Below the pieces are notes generated by a model. The model was not told the DNA's origin. It saw nothing but the letters and a program-made list of their open reading frames with translations, and did no database searches. Made by a program: the position numbers and the translations under genes. This document shows, piece by piece, positions 20,174-30,642 of a stretch of 64,000 bases of DNA. Every line of letters starts with the position of its first letter. Position 1 is the first letter of the stretch. Source of the stretch: Clitopilus passeckerianus. Lineage: Eukaryota > Basidiomycota > Agaricomycetes > Agaricales > Entolomataceae. Location of the stretch: contig CALYLX010000044.1 of the NCBI GenBank assembly GCA_944990035.1, positions 1 through 64,000 on the forward strand. The letters are read 5' to 3'.

Positions 20174-23100
20174 CTAGTCCGTTCCATAGATCACCTCGAA
20201 CGCCCACGCGTACTTTCCGTTCCCAATCTCTTCATCCACAATATCGACCACCAACCAGCCCGTCTCACCGTCCACTTGCCAATTCAAATGCGGCAAAGAA
20301 TCCGGTCCAGGCCCAAGCAACCTAACCACATCCCCTTCCAAAATCGGCAACCTCTTCTCAACGACAAGCTTACCCCCACTCGGTCGATTGAACGCTACGA
20401 AGCAGAAAGTACGAGGTGTAGTCGTGAACCGTATGGATTGGACGGAGGTTACGGATTGTGGGGTTTGGAACCAGTAATTCTGAAAGCGTATCACGTTAAC
20501 ATCTCCAAGGAGGGGTAGAGAGAGAGAGAAATAGAACATACGGTATCATAAATACACTTTCCCGAATACTTGATCCATTCTCCCGCTTCGAGGAGGTTAT
20601 CCCTCTCGATCTTAATAATCTCCCCCTCGGCATTGGGTCCAACGTCGAGCAAGCTGGAAACCGACGCAAACCATGAGCATCAATTACTTTCCAACTAGTA
20701 ACATAAACCGACACACAAATTCCCGCCCTTCGAAACGACGTCAACCAAGGTCTGCACAATAGTCGTCGCATTCTTATACTTCCCCTCCTCTGTTGCAGAG
20801 TTATACCCATAGCTATGCGGGTCCATCCCCGCGTTGGACTCCCAGCTCGCTATTTGTGTCGACCCGAACGTTGCGTATTCAGGCGTGTCAAAGTCTGGGA
20901 CGGCACCACAGCCTATCGTGCATATACGTGAGGATGGATTGAAAGAAAGAAGAGGCTGAGATGATGCGTACGGTTATTCATAGTAACCTGCCTCCCCTCC
21001 TTCCATGCATTATTATAAAACCTCTCCGTAAACTCTAACGTTCGATTTGGCCCTCCGATGTCACACCACTATCAAAATCCTCCATTGTTAGCGTATATAT
21101 CTCATCAGAAGAGGTCAACATACCATGATGTCAGTCTCATACCTCTCCGCCAAATCCACCATATGAGGGAACTGTAAATCATCGATATAGTTCCCGATTT
21201 CCAGTCTCCCCGCATAAGGTTCCAGCTCGTCGGTATCGTTCCCGAACGGATAATGCGCCGACCCTCCAGGCCACTTCCCGAATCCATACCTCGCATAGTC
21301 GGGGTTAAACCACTCAGGGAGGGAGTAGTACGTTCCTCGTTTCATCCACGGCTTCTCCTTCTTCGCAGTGGCCATTAATTCGGCGAGGAAGTCTCTTTTG
21401 GAAGATGGGGTGGTACCAAGGTAGGGTGATGCCCGGTGCGTGGTGTTCAGTGTGTCGAAGAGAGCGTAGCCATCATGGTGTTTCTATCATCCTAGATAAG
21501 CCCTTGGTTGGGCAGAAAGAAGCTAATAATGCGTACCGTAACGAAAACAAAATACTTGGCCCCAGCGTTATCAAACACGTCCAACCACTCACTCGGATCC
21601 CACTTCGCCGCTGTGAAGTTCTGGATGAAAGTGTCATAAGTGATGTTGGGGCCGTAGGTCTGAAGGTGGTGTTGTTGAATTGGGTCGTTTGGTTGGTGGA
21701 GATACCAGCTGGAATAAGAAGGGAGATTAGTATAAAATGTTTCCAGGCCTCAGGTGTTGCAACTAGCAACCTGGAAGAAAATGAAATGAAAAGGTCCACT
21801 TACTTGTACCACTCTGCATAGACATTCGGAGGAGCCTGAAGTGATCGAATTAGGGCTTAGAACACTAGGGTGCCAGGCAAGCAACGTACCCAGGCCGGAT
21901 AACTGTACACTCCCCAATGTATGCTATGGACCAATTCAGTTGAGATTCGTCGCATATATCAAGGATTGAGCTTACAATATCCCATATTTCGCATTTCGCC
22001 ACTGTCAATGATGAATTAGTTGTAAACCCAAATCCACCCCAGTCAAATGCACTTCACTTACCCAACTCGGCGTCTCGTGTTCACTCAGTACTCCCTTCTC
22101 CGCCTTCCACTCGCCACCTGTCAAGGCTTTAACCTCCCACCCCTCCGATCTTCCAATTTCGTGACCTTGGGTGTCACTTAGGACTACACTTGCGCTTCCA
22201 CCCTTCGATCCCACAACGAAAACGTCGACCTTCACTTGATCGCCAGGAACGAGTCGGTATACCTCCCCAGCTTTCACGGTCTTGATCCCAGGAGCCTCGA
22301 TAGATATGCGATGAAGGGCAGTGATGGAGCTAATTCTCGACAGGGTGTAGGAAGGCAGCAGGTTCGCGAGCGTAACCTCGATAGCCTGTGCCCTAACTCC
22401 CTCCAATTGTTCCCAGCGCTGAGTGAACTTTGCCTGTCTTACAAACAGGGCTTTCGATAAAGTGCTTTCAGGGCCTGGAGGGGACACAGAGGGAGAAAGC
22501 GTGATGGCGAAAATGTGAAGTCTACGCTTTGGGTTCAAGGCGGGAAGTGTAACGGATCTAAGTGGTTTCTCGGATGAAATAGCAGTGGACCATTGATATA
22601 TTTGGGTGGTATTGTAATTCTTTCTTGGGGAGTCTGGGATGGTGGCATTGGATTCGAAGTGGTAAGGTGACTGGATGGCACCGTTGTTGAGGTTGGGCCA
22701 TTTGAACCAGTTCCGGGCATACACTAGGAATGTCAAGTTGAGATTGAGCAGTTATCCCGTTGTAGAACAAGGGAGCACGCACGTTGAATCTGCTGAGTGG
22801 ACTCATCCACGAAGCTAAGGTTAAACGTCGCCACAAATTCCCCGCCTGGTGATAGATCACCCGCATACAAGAAATGAATTTCATGTCCGTAAACAGGGTC
22901 TTCCCCTGGAATATCCAATACTTGCCCATTAGCAACCAAGTTGTCGTCCCCTACCCCCCAAGTCTCCGGAAGACTATACTCAATCCCATCATAGCTCCAT
23001 CTCCCAGTCGGGAGGAAGTGGGCATTAAAGCTTCCACCAAGCTGGTCAAAGTTGGCAGGCCCAGTGCCATCAAATGAGGCAGCTTGGTTGTTGAAGAGCT

Positions 23101-23200
23101 GGGAGAGTGGGAATGGGCTTGTAGGGAACTTTGGGAGAGTTTTCAAGGCAGAGCAGGGTAGAAGAGCGAGATGGGCAAGGACAATGAGGTATAGGAGCAT
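20174..23200 (-). CDS. Secreted GH29 alpha-L-fucosidase
   Basis: Glycoside hydrolase family 29, releasing alpha-L-fucose. ATG at 23200 opens a signal peptide (MLLYLIVLAHLALLPCSA), so the enzyme is secreted. About eleven exons can be read without frame loss; the first is 23200-22783 and the last ends at a stop at 20174. The N-terminal part (to about 22080) is a beta-rich accessory region. The catalytic barrel begins with KYGIF-IHWGVYSYPAW, split by introns near 21900-21990. It continues with AKYFVFVT/KHHDGYALF (about 21540-21480), the GH29 signature, and DIMWCDIGGP (near 21120-21060), which carries the expected Asp nucleophile. LLDVGPNAEG and a C-terminal beta domain follow. The neighbour on the left is CMC4, same strand; on the right a GMC gene starts divergently. 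Confidence 0.85.
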
Positions 23201-24016
23201 CGGAATTACCGTTTCTCAAATGGATCAGAGGCATTCTGGGAGTTATATATGAGAGCGAGGTAGTTTGAGAAGAGAAGAAGTGTTCGTTGATGTCAGATGG
23301 TGTGGGTTCTTGGAGGGGCGGGCCGTCGTAGGTTGAAGATGCCCGGGATGTAGCCCATGTGACAAATTCGTGAATCAAAGCCAAAATGAGGTGAAGCTAG
23401 TAGATGACGGTGACCGATTAAGAGCAGAGTTTGGACTTCAAGCTGGGCTGAAGGCGCATGAGAGAAACGACACAAACTTGAACATGGGCAAATTTCTCCA
23501 GGTTCCAAAGCATCACCTGTGTACTTTTCTCGAGGGTTTTATTTCGGAGAGCCCTAAGCCTATCATACGGAGTTTTACTGGAGGTCAGGCGTTTCATGAG
23601 GGATCCTCAATGGTGGGCTGAAGATGGCCAAAGATGGAGATGCGAGAGCTTCAACAAGGTCGTTGGTGGGCCAGCCTCATGCCGCTTAGCGCTGGTTGCC
23701 GGTCAACTAAATTTTGACCGGACTTTAGCACAGGTCCTTTCAAAGTTTCAAGATTTCCTCTCATCGTTTACAAATTTCCGATTTCCACCATGCCGAACTT
23801 AAGTGAGAAAGACGTTTTGGACACTATTCATAGCTATAGTGAAAAGACCATTGGATGAAGGAGCGCCTTCTCCACCTTCTCCTTGAATCATTCCGAACAC
23901 AATCGCATGATCTCTCCGGCATTGACTCCTGTTAGGCTTCGCTACCGAAGGGCTTTGGCTTGGGTATCTACGAACCACCATCCACCATCCTCCGACATCT
24001 GAAAGTCATCCATACG
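23201..24016. other. Divergent intergenic region
   Basis: Between the GH29 start (minus) and the second GMC start (plus); must hold both promoters. No clear TATA, repeat or RNA gene seen. Confidence 0.45.
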
Positions 24017-26487
24017 ATGGCATCGAGCACGGATGCCTTTGATTACGTTGTCATCGGAGGAGGGAACGCTGGCTTGGTCGTTGCTTGTCGACTTGCCGAG
24101 GACAAGAACGTCACTGTGTGTGTTCTGGAGGCTGGTCAAGACGTTAGCGAAGACCTCAACACCCAAATACCAGGTCCGATTGATTTCGTTCATCCCAGGC
24201 TTCTGAGACCCTAAAGGCTGGCGACAGGCTTTACGATGAAGAATTGGGGAAACAAAGATGTCGATTGGGGTTTCTCTAGTGTCCCTCAGGTCCACGCAGC
24301 GAACAAGCCCATCTTTGTTCCACGGTTCGTTTGCAATCAATTGAGTGCACTGTCATTCTCAGCCACTATTCAGGGGGAAGAGTCTCGGTGGATCGAGCAA
24401 TGTATGGTTTATTCAAGTATTAAAAAGCCATTGAAAGTGACTAGCTTTCCACGCAAAGCTCAACATGATGGCACTTGGACGGTAGGCGATATTTTTTCTG
24501 AGTCTTCATACCTAGGCAATCGCTTATTCGGACAACAGCGCTCCAGATCATGAGTATGACGGTCAGGGATTCTGATCCTCTCCGTTTCCAGCAATCTAAC
24601 AAGTAACAGCTTTCGAAAAGCTCGGTGCAGCCGGCTGGAATGCACAAGAATTTGCAAAGTATTTCAAGAAGGTGGACCTACAAAGTCCCGTGTTCCCTGG
24701 GCGTCACACTCACCGATCCTGTCAACAGACACAGGCTTTGGCTTACTCACCAGAAGACGCGAATAGTTGGAACGCCAACCCAGATGCCGAGCTTTATGGA
24801 TCCGGTCCTATCAAACATACTCTCGGCCAGTATATGGCTCAATGGTATCCACACCTCGCGGCAGGCTACGATGAACTTGGTATACCGTTCAATACCAATC
24901 CTGTAAGGACTATCGTTCCATCCTATAACTAGTGAGCTCAATGTCGTTTTGATTCAGATGGGTCGGCACAACGTTGGTGCCTGGGCGTGCCCATTTGCCA
25001 TTGATCCCGAGAAAGGAACCCGTATTTCTTCAAATGCTTACTACGAGCCTATTCGAGACCATAAGAACCTGACGGTCATCACGGGAGCCACTGCGACGCG
25101 TGTTCTCTTTGACAAGGAAAAGTTAGGTGGTTTACTGGTGGTCGACGTTGTAGAATACGTCAAGGATGGGCAGCCTGGGATCCTTCGAGTTTCTGCTCGG
25201 AAGGAGGTCATCCTCTCGGCTGGAAGCCTTCAAACGCCGCAGTTGCTCGAGCTGTCAGGTATTGGAGACCAAGCGATTTTGAATGCTCACGGCATCAAGA
25301 GTCAGGTTGACCTTCCAGGAGTAGGACGAAATCTCCGTAAGTCCGGCTTACTATCTCAAAGAGCTACAGGGTGCTGAGTTGCTGTCACAGAGGTTTGCCA
25401 TGATGCAATTTGTTCGCTCGAGAAGTCTAACGATAACTTTCGTAGGATCACTTCTCTACGTGGTTGGTTGCCGAACTGAGGGATGGATTTGAGTCCAACG
25501 ATGTCATGAATGATCCCGAACGAGCAGCCCAGGAGCTAACCTTATAGTGAATCTGCACTATCCTTCCATATGTCTGCAGGACGTTTATGTACGTTTTCAC
25601 AGTAAGAAGGAGCGGAAAGGCGTTCTGTCAGGAGTTACTCTTTATTTTTCCTTTATTCCTCTTGACAGGTTCGACGATGACGGATCCATCCGAAAAGCTG
25701 CAGCCTCCATGAAGTCAGGAGACTTGCAACCTGCGGCGTTTCAGCTTCTACAAGAATGGGTGGGTGACCAGGCAAACGAAGATACGAGCCAGCTGGAGTA
25801 ATAATTGCAAGCTCTTTTTAAAAGGCATTCTAGCTCACGAAACTTTGTAGGGTGATCGTATACAATAACTTTCGGCCTTCCATAGGCAAAGAAGAGCCCG
25901 ATCCTGGCAAGAACTACATCGGAATGTCCGTATATGTACCGCACCCCTTTGCTCGAGGTTCCGTCCACATCACTTCAGCGGACCCGCTATCTCCTCCTAC
26001 AATTGACTACAACGTGCTGGACAACCCGGTGGACCTAGCTGTCCTCAAGAATGGGGTCAAGTTTGGTCAGAAGCTCTTGGGCACGGCAGCTTTCGGGAAA
26101 GCAGTTGCGAGAGAAGTGGCGCCTGGCCCGTTGACAGATGAGCGGCTCGAGGAGGTGATTAGAAACCAGGTTGACGCGACGTTCCATCCCATCGGCACAG
26201 CGGCGATGCTGCCTCGTGAAGAAGGGGGCGTAGTGGACTCAGAGCTTCGAGTCTATGGCACGAAGAACCTACGAGTGGTAAGTTGCTCTAGTTTGCCTTT
26301 CTCTTTTCATTCTGAGAAATGATATCATAAGGTCGATGCTTCAATTATTCCCATCCACATCGCCGCTCACCCGATGGCCACTGTGTATGCCATTGCAGAA
26401 AAGGTGAGTGGATCTTTCTTGGGCTAAAATGTGTGACTGAAATGGTCTCAGGCCGCAGATATCATCAGGGAGTACAGAAATATGTAG
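24017..26487 (+). CDS. GMC oxidoreductase, intact
   Basis: FAD-dependent GMC oxidase/dehydrogenase, intact paralogue of 4525-7083. Predicted exons: 24017-24173, 24228-24324, 24374-24401, 24459-24481, 24539-24561, 24610-24671, 24729-24902, 24958-25336, 25391-25392, 25446-25546, 25603-25797, 25851-26277, 26332-26403, 26452-26487, giving 591 residues. Motifs: GGGNAG (FAD-binding fold), LGGSSN, LSGIG, NLQDH, FHPIGTAAM with the catalytic His, and AAHPMATVYAIAEKAAD. There is no signal peptide, unlike secreted aryl-alcohol oxidases, so it is probably cytosolic; the substrate is unknown. It lacks the intron that the paralogue has within LSG-IG (5783-5833). The ATG at 24017 fits the paralogue start; an upstream in-frame ATG at 23960 adds residues with no match. 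Confidence 0.88.
25391..25392 (+). other. Predicted 2-base microexon (AG) in GMC gene
   Basis: Lies between introns 25337-25390 (54 bases) and 25393-25445 (53 bases), after CACAG and before GTTTGC. It completes CAG (Gln) of NLQDH. Removing 25337-25445 as one intron puts the next exon out of frame and hits a stop, and no codon in the retained stretch starts with GT to offer a phase-0 donor. Confidence 0.8.
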
Positions 26488-27161
26488 TTGATGGCTTGGC
26501 AGAAATGGAGACGTCTTCGTTCGCAACAACCCTGCTTCCCTCGTTTTTCCCGAAGGCGCCTATCGAGCGCTCGTTGATGGGGAAAATAATTTTCTTGAAA
26601 ATGCTCGGAATTGATGGGCCAGAACTACCGAGCACCTCACGTGATTCTGCGCACGAGCCATGTCCAGATAATATATAAACCTGGCTGCAGGCTTCCTTGA
26701 TTCCTTAGAACATACTCATCAGGATCTATTTTATAGGTACTGACCGAGTCTCGCATTTTTACAAATGCCGCATCCTTCAAATCCACTCGATGACCTTCGC
26801 GCTCACTCGTATAACTGAGAACATGGCTGCCTTGTGCAGTCTCGAGGACGTTTGGTTCTGGGATTGTTTCGACTCGTCAGAGTTGTCACAGGCTAGAACC
26901 AGCGAGTCGAGCGTTTGTCTGATGGATTATCTTTCTATTATATTTCTTGTTTACTACTAGTATTAGAAGTTTTTAACGGTGTCCAATGCATTTGGTTCTA
27001 AATCCCACATCATGCACACGAAAACAATGAAAAATTCATGATGGACTTGGATCCAATTCTCAAAATAGTTTCATGGGTTTCACAACATTATACAGCTGAA
27101 CATCCAAGCCAGTGATAATAATACAACAATGCAAATACGTCCAATAAATAATACAGATTTC
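26488..27161. other. Intergenic region between convergent genes
   Basis: Holds the 3' flanks of the GMC gene (plus) and of the EELR-module gene (minus). A TATATAAA-like string occurs near 26670 but no gene follows it. Nothing else recognised. Confidence 0.45.
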
Positions 27162-28199
27162 TCATTTGAAACTCGCAAGGGATATCGGTGTAACTGTAGC
27201 AGGCGCAGTAAACAGTCTTGAGTTTGCAATCGGGGTGACGGGTAGCGTGGTAGGAGCCATTGGGGATCCACTTGCTGCAGCTGTTGCAAAGAGCTCAGGC
27301 GACGAGACCTCTCTTCCAGCGAGCAAGTATGCAACTCGCAGTTCCTGGAGTCAGCGAAGGAGACGACGGGTGGTGATGAGGTTTGAGGAGACGAAAGAGA
27401 TGGTAAGGGTGAGCGTGGAAGCGTACTCATTTAAACCAGTCGGAGGATTGAAAAGCGTAAAGAGCTTACCTCAAAGCTGTGGCCTTTAAACGGATCATGG
27501 CAAGTAAGGCTGAGGAATTCTTCGCCTGCGGGAATGGCGGGGTCTGGGGAGGTTGTACTTGTCGCTAGCGTAGTCGTTGAGGCCTGTGGCGGTGAACGGT
27601 TTTGGGTAATAGGCTCGAATGGCATCGAGGTGACTCCTGGCGGGGGATTGCGATGGTGCCCTTTCGTCCATGCATAGTAGTGCAATTCCTGTAATACGCG
27701 GGTCAGAATGCCAGAGCCGGAGGCGCGAAAGCTGCACAATGCATGCGTACCTCTTGGCTGAAGCAAGAGAATTTTGGTACCGAGACTATGTTCTCCAGGT
27801 ACTCATTTCCATCATATGGTATCCTTGAGAAATTTTGAGCGTCAGGTAGCAGTGTCGGCGACGTTACTTTCTCGGCTTCGCGCTCCTTCTCCTGTAGGCT
27901 CTTCTCTGAGAACGGTTTGAACAGTGGTGGTAGTCCTGCCGCCTGTCGCTTTGTTTCGTCTGCTGGTTCCTCGGGCACCGGCTGTGGCGGTCTTCCTGTT
28001 CTCTGGTACGAAGCAAGGTAGTCGTCAATTCGAACTTCCTGTTACGAGAAACGAGTTGGCATCATTATTGTAGCAGTACGAATCCGGACGGTGTGGACGA
28101 CGTTCAAACCTCGAAGCTTTTCGTGGTTTCTGCTTTTTCTGAGAAGCAAACCGGTAGACTCATGTACATTAACTGGTCTGCCAGCAGATTGGAAGCCAT
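27162..28199 (-). CDS. Protein with three intron-split EELR-type modules
   Basis: Function not recognised. Exons (minus): 28199-28110, 28038-27751, 27688-27470, 27344-27162, giving 259 residues, all in phase 0. A short module occurs three times: SFE/EVRIDDYL (residues 28-38), FSQE/ELHYYAW (123-133) and SFE/ELRVAYLL (197-207), where the slash is the exon junction each time. The remainder is Pro/Ser/Thr-rich and probably disordered. The EELRxxDY pattern is reminiscent of the Gle2/Rae1-binding (GLEBS) segment of Nup98-type nucleoporins, but there are no FG repeats, so this is only a hint. ATG at 28199 was chosen because it is in frame and followed by a normal donor. Intron 27345-27469 is long (125 bases) and might hide another exon. 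Confidence 0.65.
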
Positions 28200-28337
28200 C
28201 GTGTTGACTCCAGGAGATGATATAGATTAGATGAAGAAAGCGCGAAGCGCGTGGGCGTACAGCAATAATAGGAGAAACGAGAGGCGTGTGGGGAAAGGGA
28301 GAATCACCTGGCTAGGCGCCGATCAATGACATCCACA

Positions 28338-28420
28338 GGGCACATGGTGTAGTTGGTTATCACATCCGCTTAGCATTCAGCGCTTGCGGGGGGTGCCCGG
28401 TTCAATTCCGGGTGTGTCCA
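28338..28420 (+). tRNA. tRNA-Ala(AGC) with 9-base intron
   Basis: Full cloverleaf. Acceptor GGGCACA pairs with TGTGTCC (one G-U); the D arm contains GTGTAGTTGGTTATCAC; anticodon stem TCCGC/GCGGG; T arm CCCGG-TTCAATT-CCGGG; discriminator A at 28420. Anticodon AGC is at 28372-28374. Relative to the copy at 56512 there are nine extra bases at 28376-28384, directly after A37, the canonical nuclear tRNA intron site (37/38). Internal A and B boxes are intact, so it should be transcribed by Pol III. Confidence 0.9.
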
Positions 28421-28423
28421 AGC

Positions 28424-28429
28424 TTTTTT
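28424..28429 (+). terminator. Pol III terminator of tRNA-Ala
   Basis: Six T residues begin four bases after the tRNA 3' end. Confidence 0.75.
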
Positions 28430-28601
28430 GCTCACCATTCAAGCATGTTTAAGGCGCGGATGTGGTTCTGGTGTATCCTTCAGTACAGACTTAAACGCTT
28501 CCGCTTTCCCTGACGCAAAGGTCACATTTAGGTACAAAATTATCGAACCAGACGTCCAAGTGATTGAGATACATGCAAGAAGTCCTTCGAATCAAATGGC
28601 C

Positions 28602-29771
28602 TCACTGAGAACAGAAATGGTTGAACCACGCAACGATGCCTCGAGCAGACTCCTCTTTTGCCCAACCTGGAGAGCAATTCATGATAAGACAGTGTCTATC
28701 GCATCGGAATACGTCTGACTTACGTTCTTGTGGATTGTTCATATTTCCTCTATTGCCAAAACCGTGTTGCACCCCAGAGAAGACCTGGATATGATATGCC
28801 GCCTTCGAGCCGACAAGTAGATCTTCAGCGCGACGACGAGAATCCAAAGGGAACGTATGATCGGTCTCTGAATTAGAATGTCAGCAATATTCCCGGGTGC
28901 CTCAAGGACTTGCTATACCTGCACATGACATTAACAGAGGTTCTGTGAATAAAATTAGTCTCGTTTTATGCATACAAGATAATGGATTGAGTTACTCTTC
29001 AATTTTGTGAAGTGATCCTCGTTCAAAAAGGCTGGGTGTGCAAAGGCAGCTAATCCGACGAGATGAATGAGTGTAGAGTCAGAGGAACGATGCCGAATGG
29101 CTTACAAGCAACAACGTCGTCTGTCGTAGCTAGGTCTAAGACGAATGGGCCTCCAAAACAGTACCCTAGCCGGACTCGTTAGTCAAGATTTTGCTTCGCT
29201 TCTTACAAGAGACGAACCAACGGCACAATACTTGGCATCTGTGCCTGCACGCATTCAGGGGTCGTCAGTCAGGAGAGCACCAGGGCGAGTACACCACCAT
29301 ACCATAGATCTTCTTCACTTCCTTGAGCCACTTAGGGGCATGCTGAACAGCGACTTTCATCTTAGCATCGATCCAAGCAGGTTTATCAAACCCAGGCTCG
29401 TCGTCGTGCTCCTTAACGCCATCTCCAAAAAGATAGTCGATCCCGAGAACAAGGAATCCTATCCGGGAGAGAAACAGGCGGATATGTGTGCGTCAGATCA
29501 CCTGTTCATATGTGTGCAAACCCATCCAAGATGTACCATTTTGTGCAAAATAATCCTGCAGCAACTGGTTATTGATATGGATTTGGCCCCAGATATCAGA
29601 GTAGAACAGTAAGATTTTGCGAGGGCCACTGGTTTCTTGAGCATTGGGAGGTTCAGATATGTACGTCTGGATTCCAGCGATGTCAATCATCTTGCCAGCA
29701 GGTGTACCCTCATGTTTGAAGCCTGTGAAGCAGCATTCTCCAGGAGGACCAGCGAGAACAGGTGAGGTCAT
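28602..29771 (-). CDS. Dienelactone hydrolase family protein
   Basis: Alpha/beta-hydrolase of the DLH family. The start at 29771 reads MTSPVLAGPPGECC, as is usual in fungal members; there is no signal peptide, so cytosolic. Multi-exon: the first exon ends in DYFAQNG at about 29545 and the last exon ends at the stop 28602-28604 after FNHFCSQ. The nucleophile is the Cys of GYCFGGPF (near 29130), the acid Asp is probably in ETDHTFP (near 28860), and the His is in SGVQHGF (near 28770). The real last junction joins NNPQER to WAKEESARG across an intron at about 28670-28726; the unspliced frame would insert unrelated residues. Substrate unknown; fungal members are general esterases. tRNA-Ala lies about 180 bases beyond its 3' end. 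Confidence 0.82.
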
Positions 29772-30642
29772 GGTGATGGTTAAAGGGAAAGCTTAGGTTC
29801 CAGATGAAGCTCCACCGACTTTGACTGACTCGTGATCCTTCATGATGCTTCAATTCAGAGTGATGAGCACTTTCGGATCTTCTCTGGGAGAATTGGCATG
29901 CAGATGAGTTACAGATGTGGTAGTGTATGATTGAGAGTGCATTTTCGGAGAGGTACATATCAAGTCCGAGTATTGTAGATTTTGATGGGGAAGGGAAGAA
30001 AGAGAAAGCGACGGTTTGAAAGATTACGATTACAAAACTACGAGATAAGCAAGGTTGGCCAGCGACCGGGCAACAGGGGGAAAGAAACAAAAGATACTGG
30101 TACAGTCGACATAGATACGAAAAGCGAAAAGTGGGCCAAGGACATAGGACCCAGTACAACACAAGTCGAATGGGACGAGACTGTGAGGGGGCTTTGTTCA
30201 CATGTCCGGACTCTGAAGAGTATTCCCGGAGCCATGATTGGTGCAAATTGGTGTATACGTGGCTGCGATTCAAGCATGAGGAATAATATTGGATACAAAA
30301 CGATATGGCGTTGACAAAAGTCGATTCATCTGAATGATGGATATGCGTACACGGAAGGCATACATAGTGCGTGTGGTCGATAGGTGGGTGAATAATGCCG
30401 AGAGATATTGAAGAGATATTGCATGTGCATGGTGATATGAATGCGAAGTGCAAGGTGAGAGCCGATGATGGAAGCAACCTGGGAGGAGAGAAGGGAAATG
30501 GAGGAATATCGATACAATATGAGATTGTGGAGTACAACAAGAACGATCCGGAGAACGAGGGGAGTCATGAAGGTTGTCCCAGAAGAAAAGGCATCGAAGC
30601 TGAGGAAGGAAGAAAGCCCCATAGGTCCGCAGGCTTTACAGG
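29772..30642. other. Intergenic region
   Basis: Promoter of the DLH gene and 3' flank of CDH1. Long open frames occur here on the minus strand, but their composition is low-complexity and unlike a protein family. No element recognised. Confidence 0.45.

Noticed and set aside
24402..24458. A frameshift after GGSSN in the intact GMC gene (an apparent MVYS continuation).
   Set aside because: The stretch is a normal 57-base intron; splicing gives LNMMALGRAPD, matching the paralogue.
29710..30540. Minus-strand open frame of 276 codons between DLH and CDH1.
   Set aside because: Overlaps the DLH start, composition is Ser/His/Cys/Tyr-rich and repetitive, and no family resemblance is visible.
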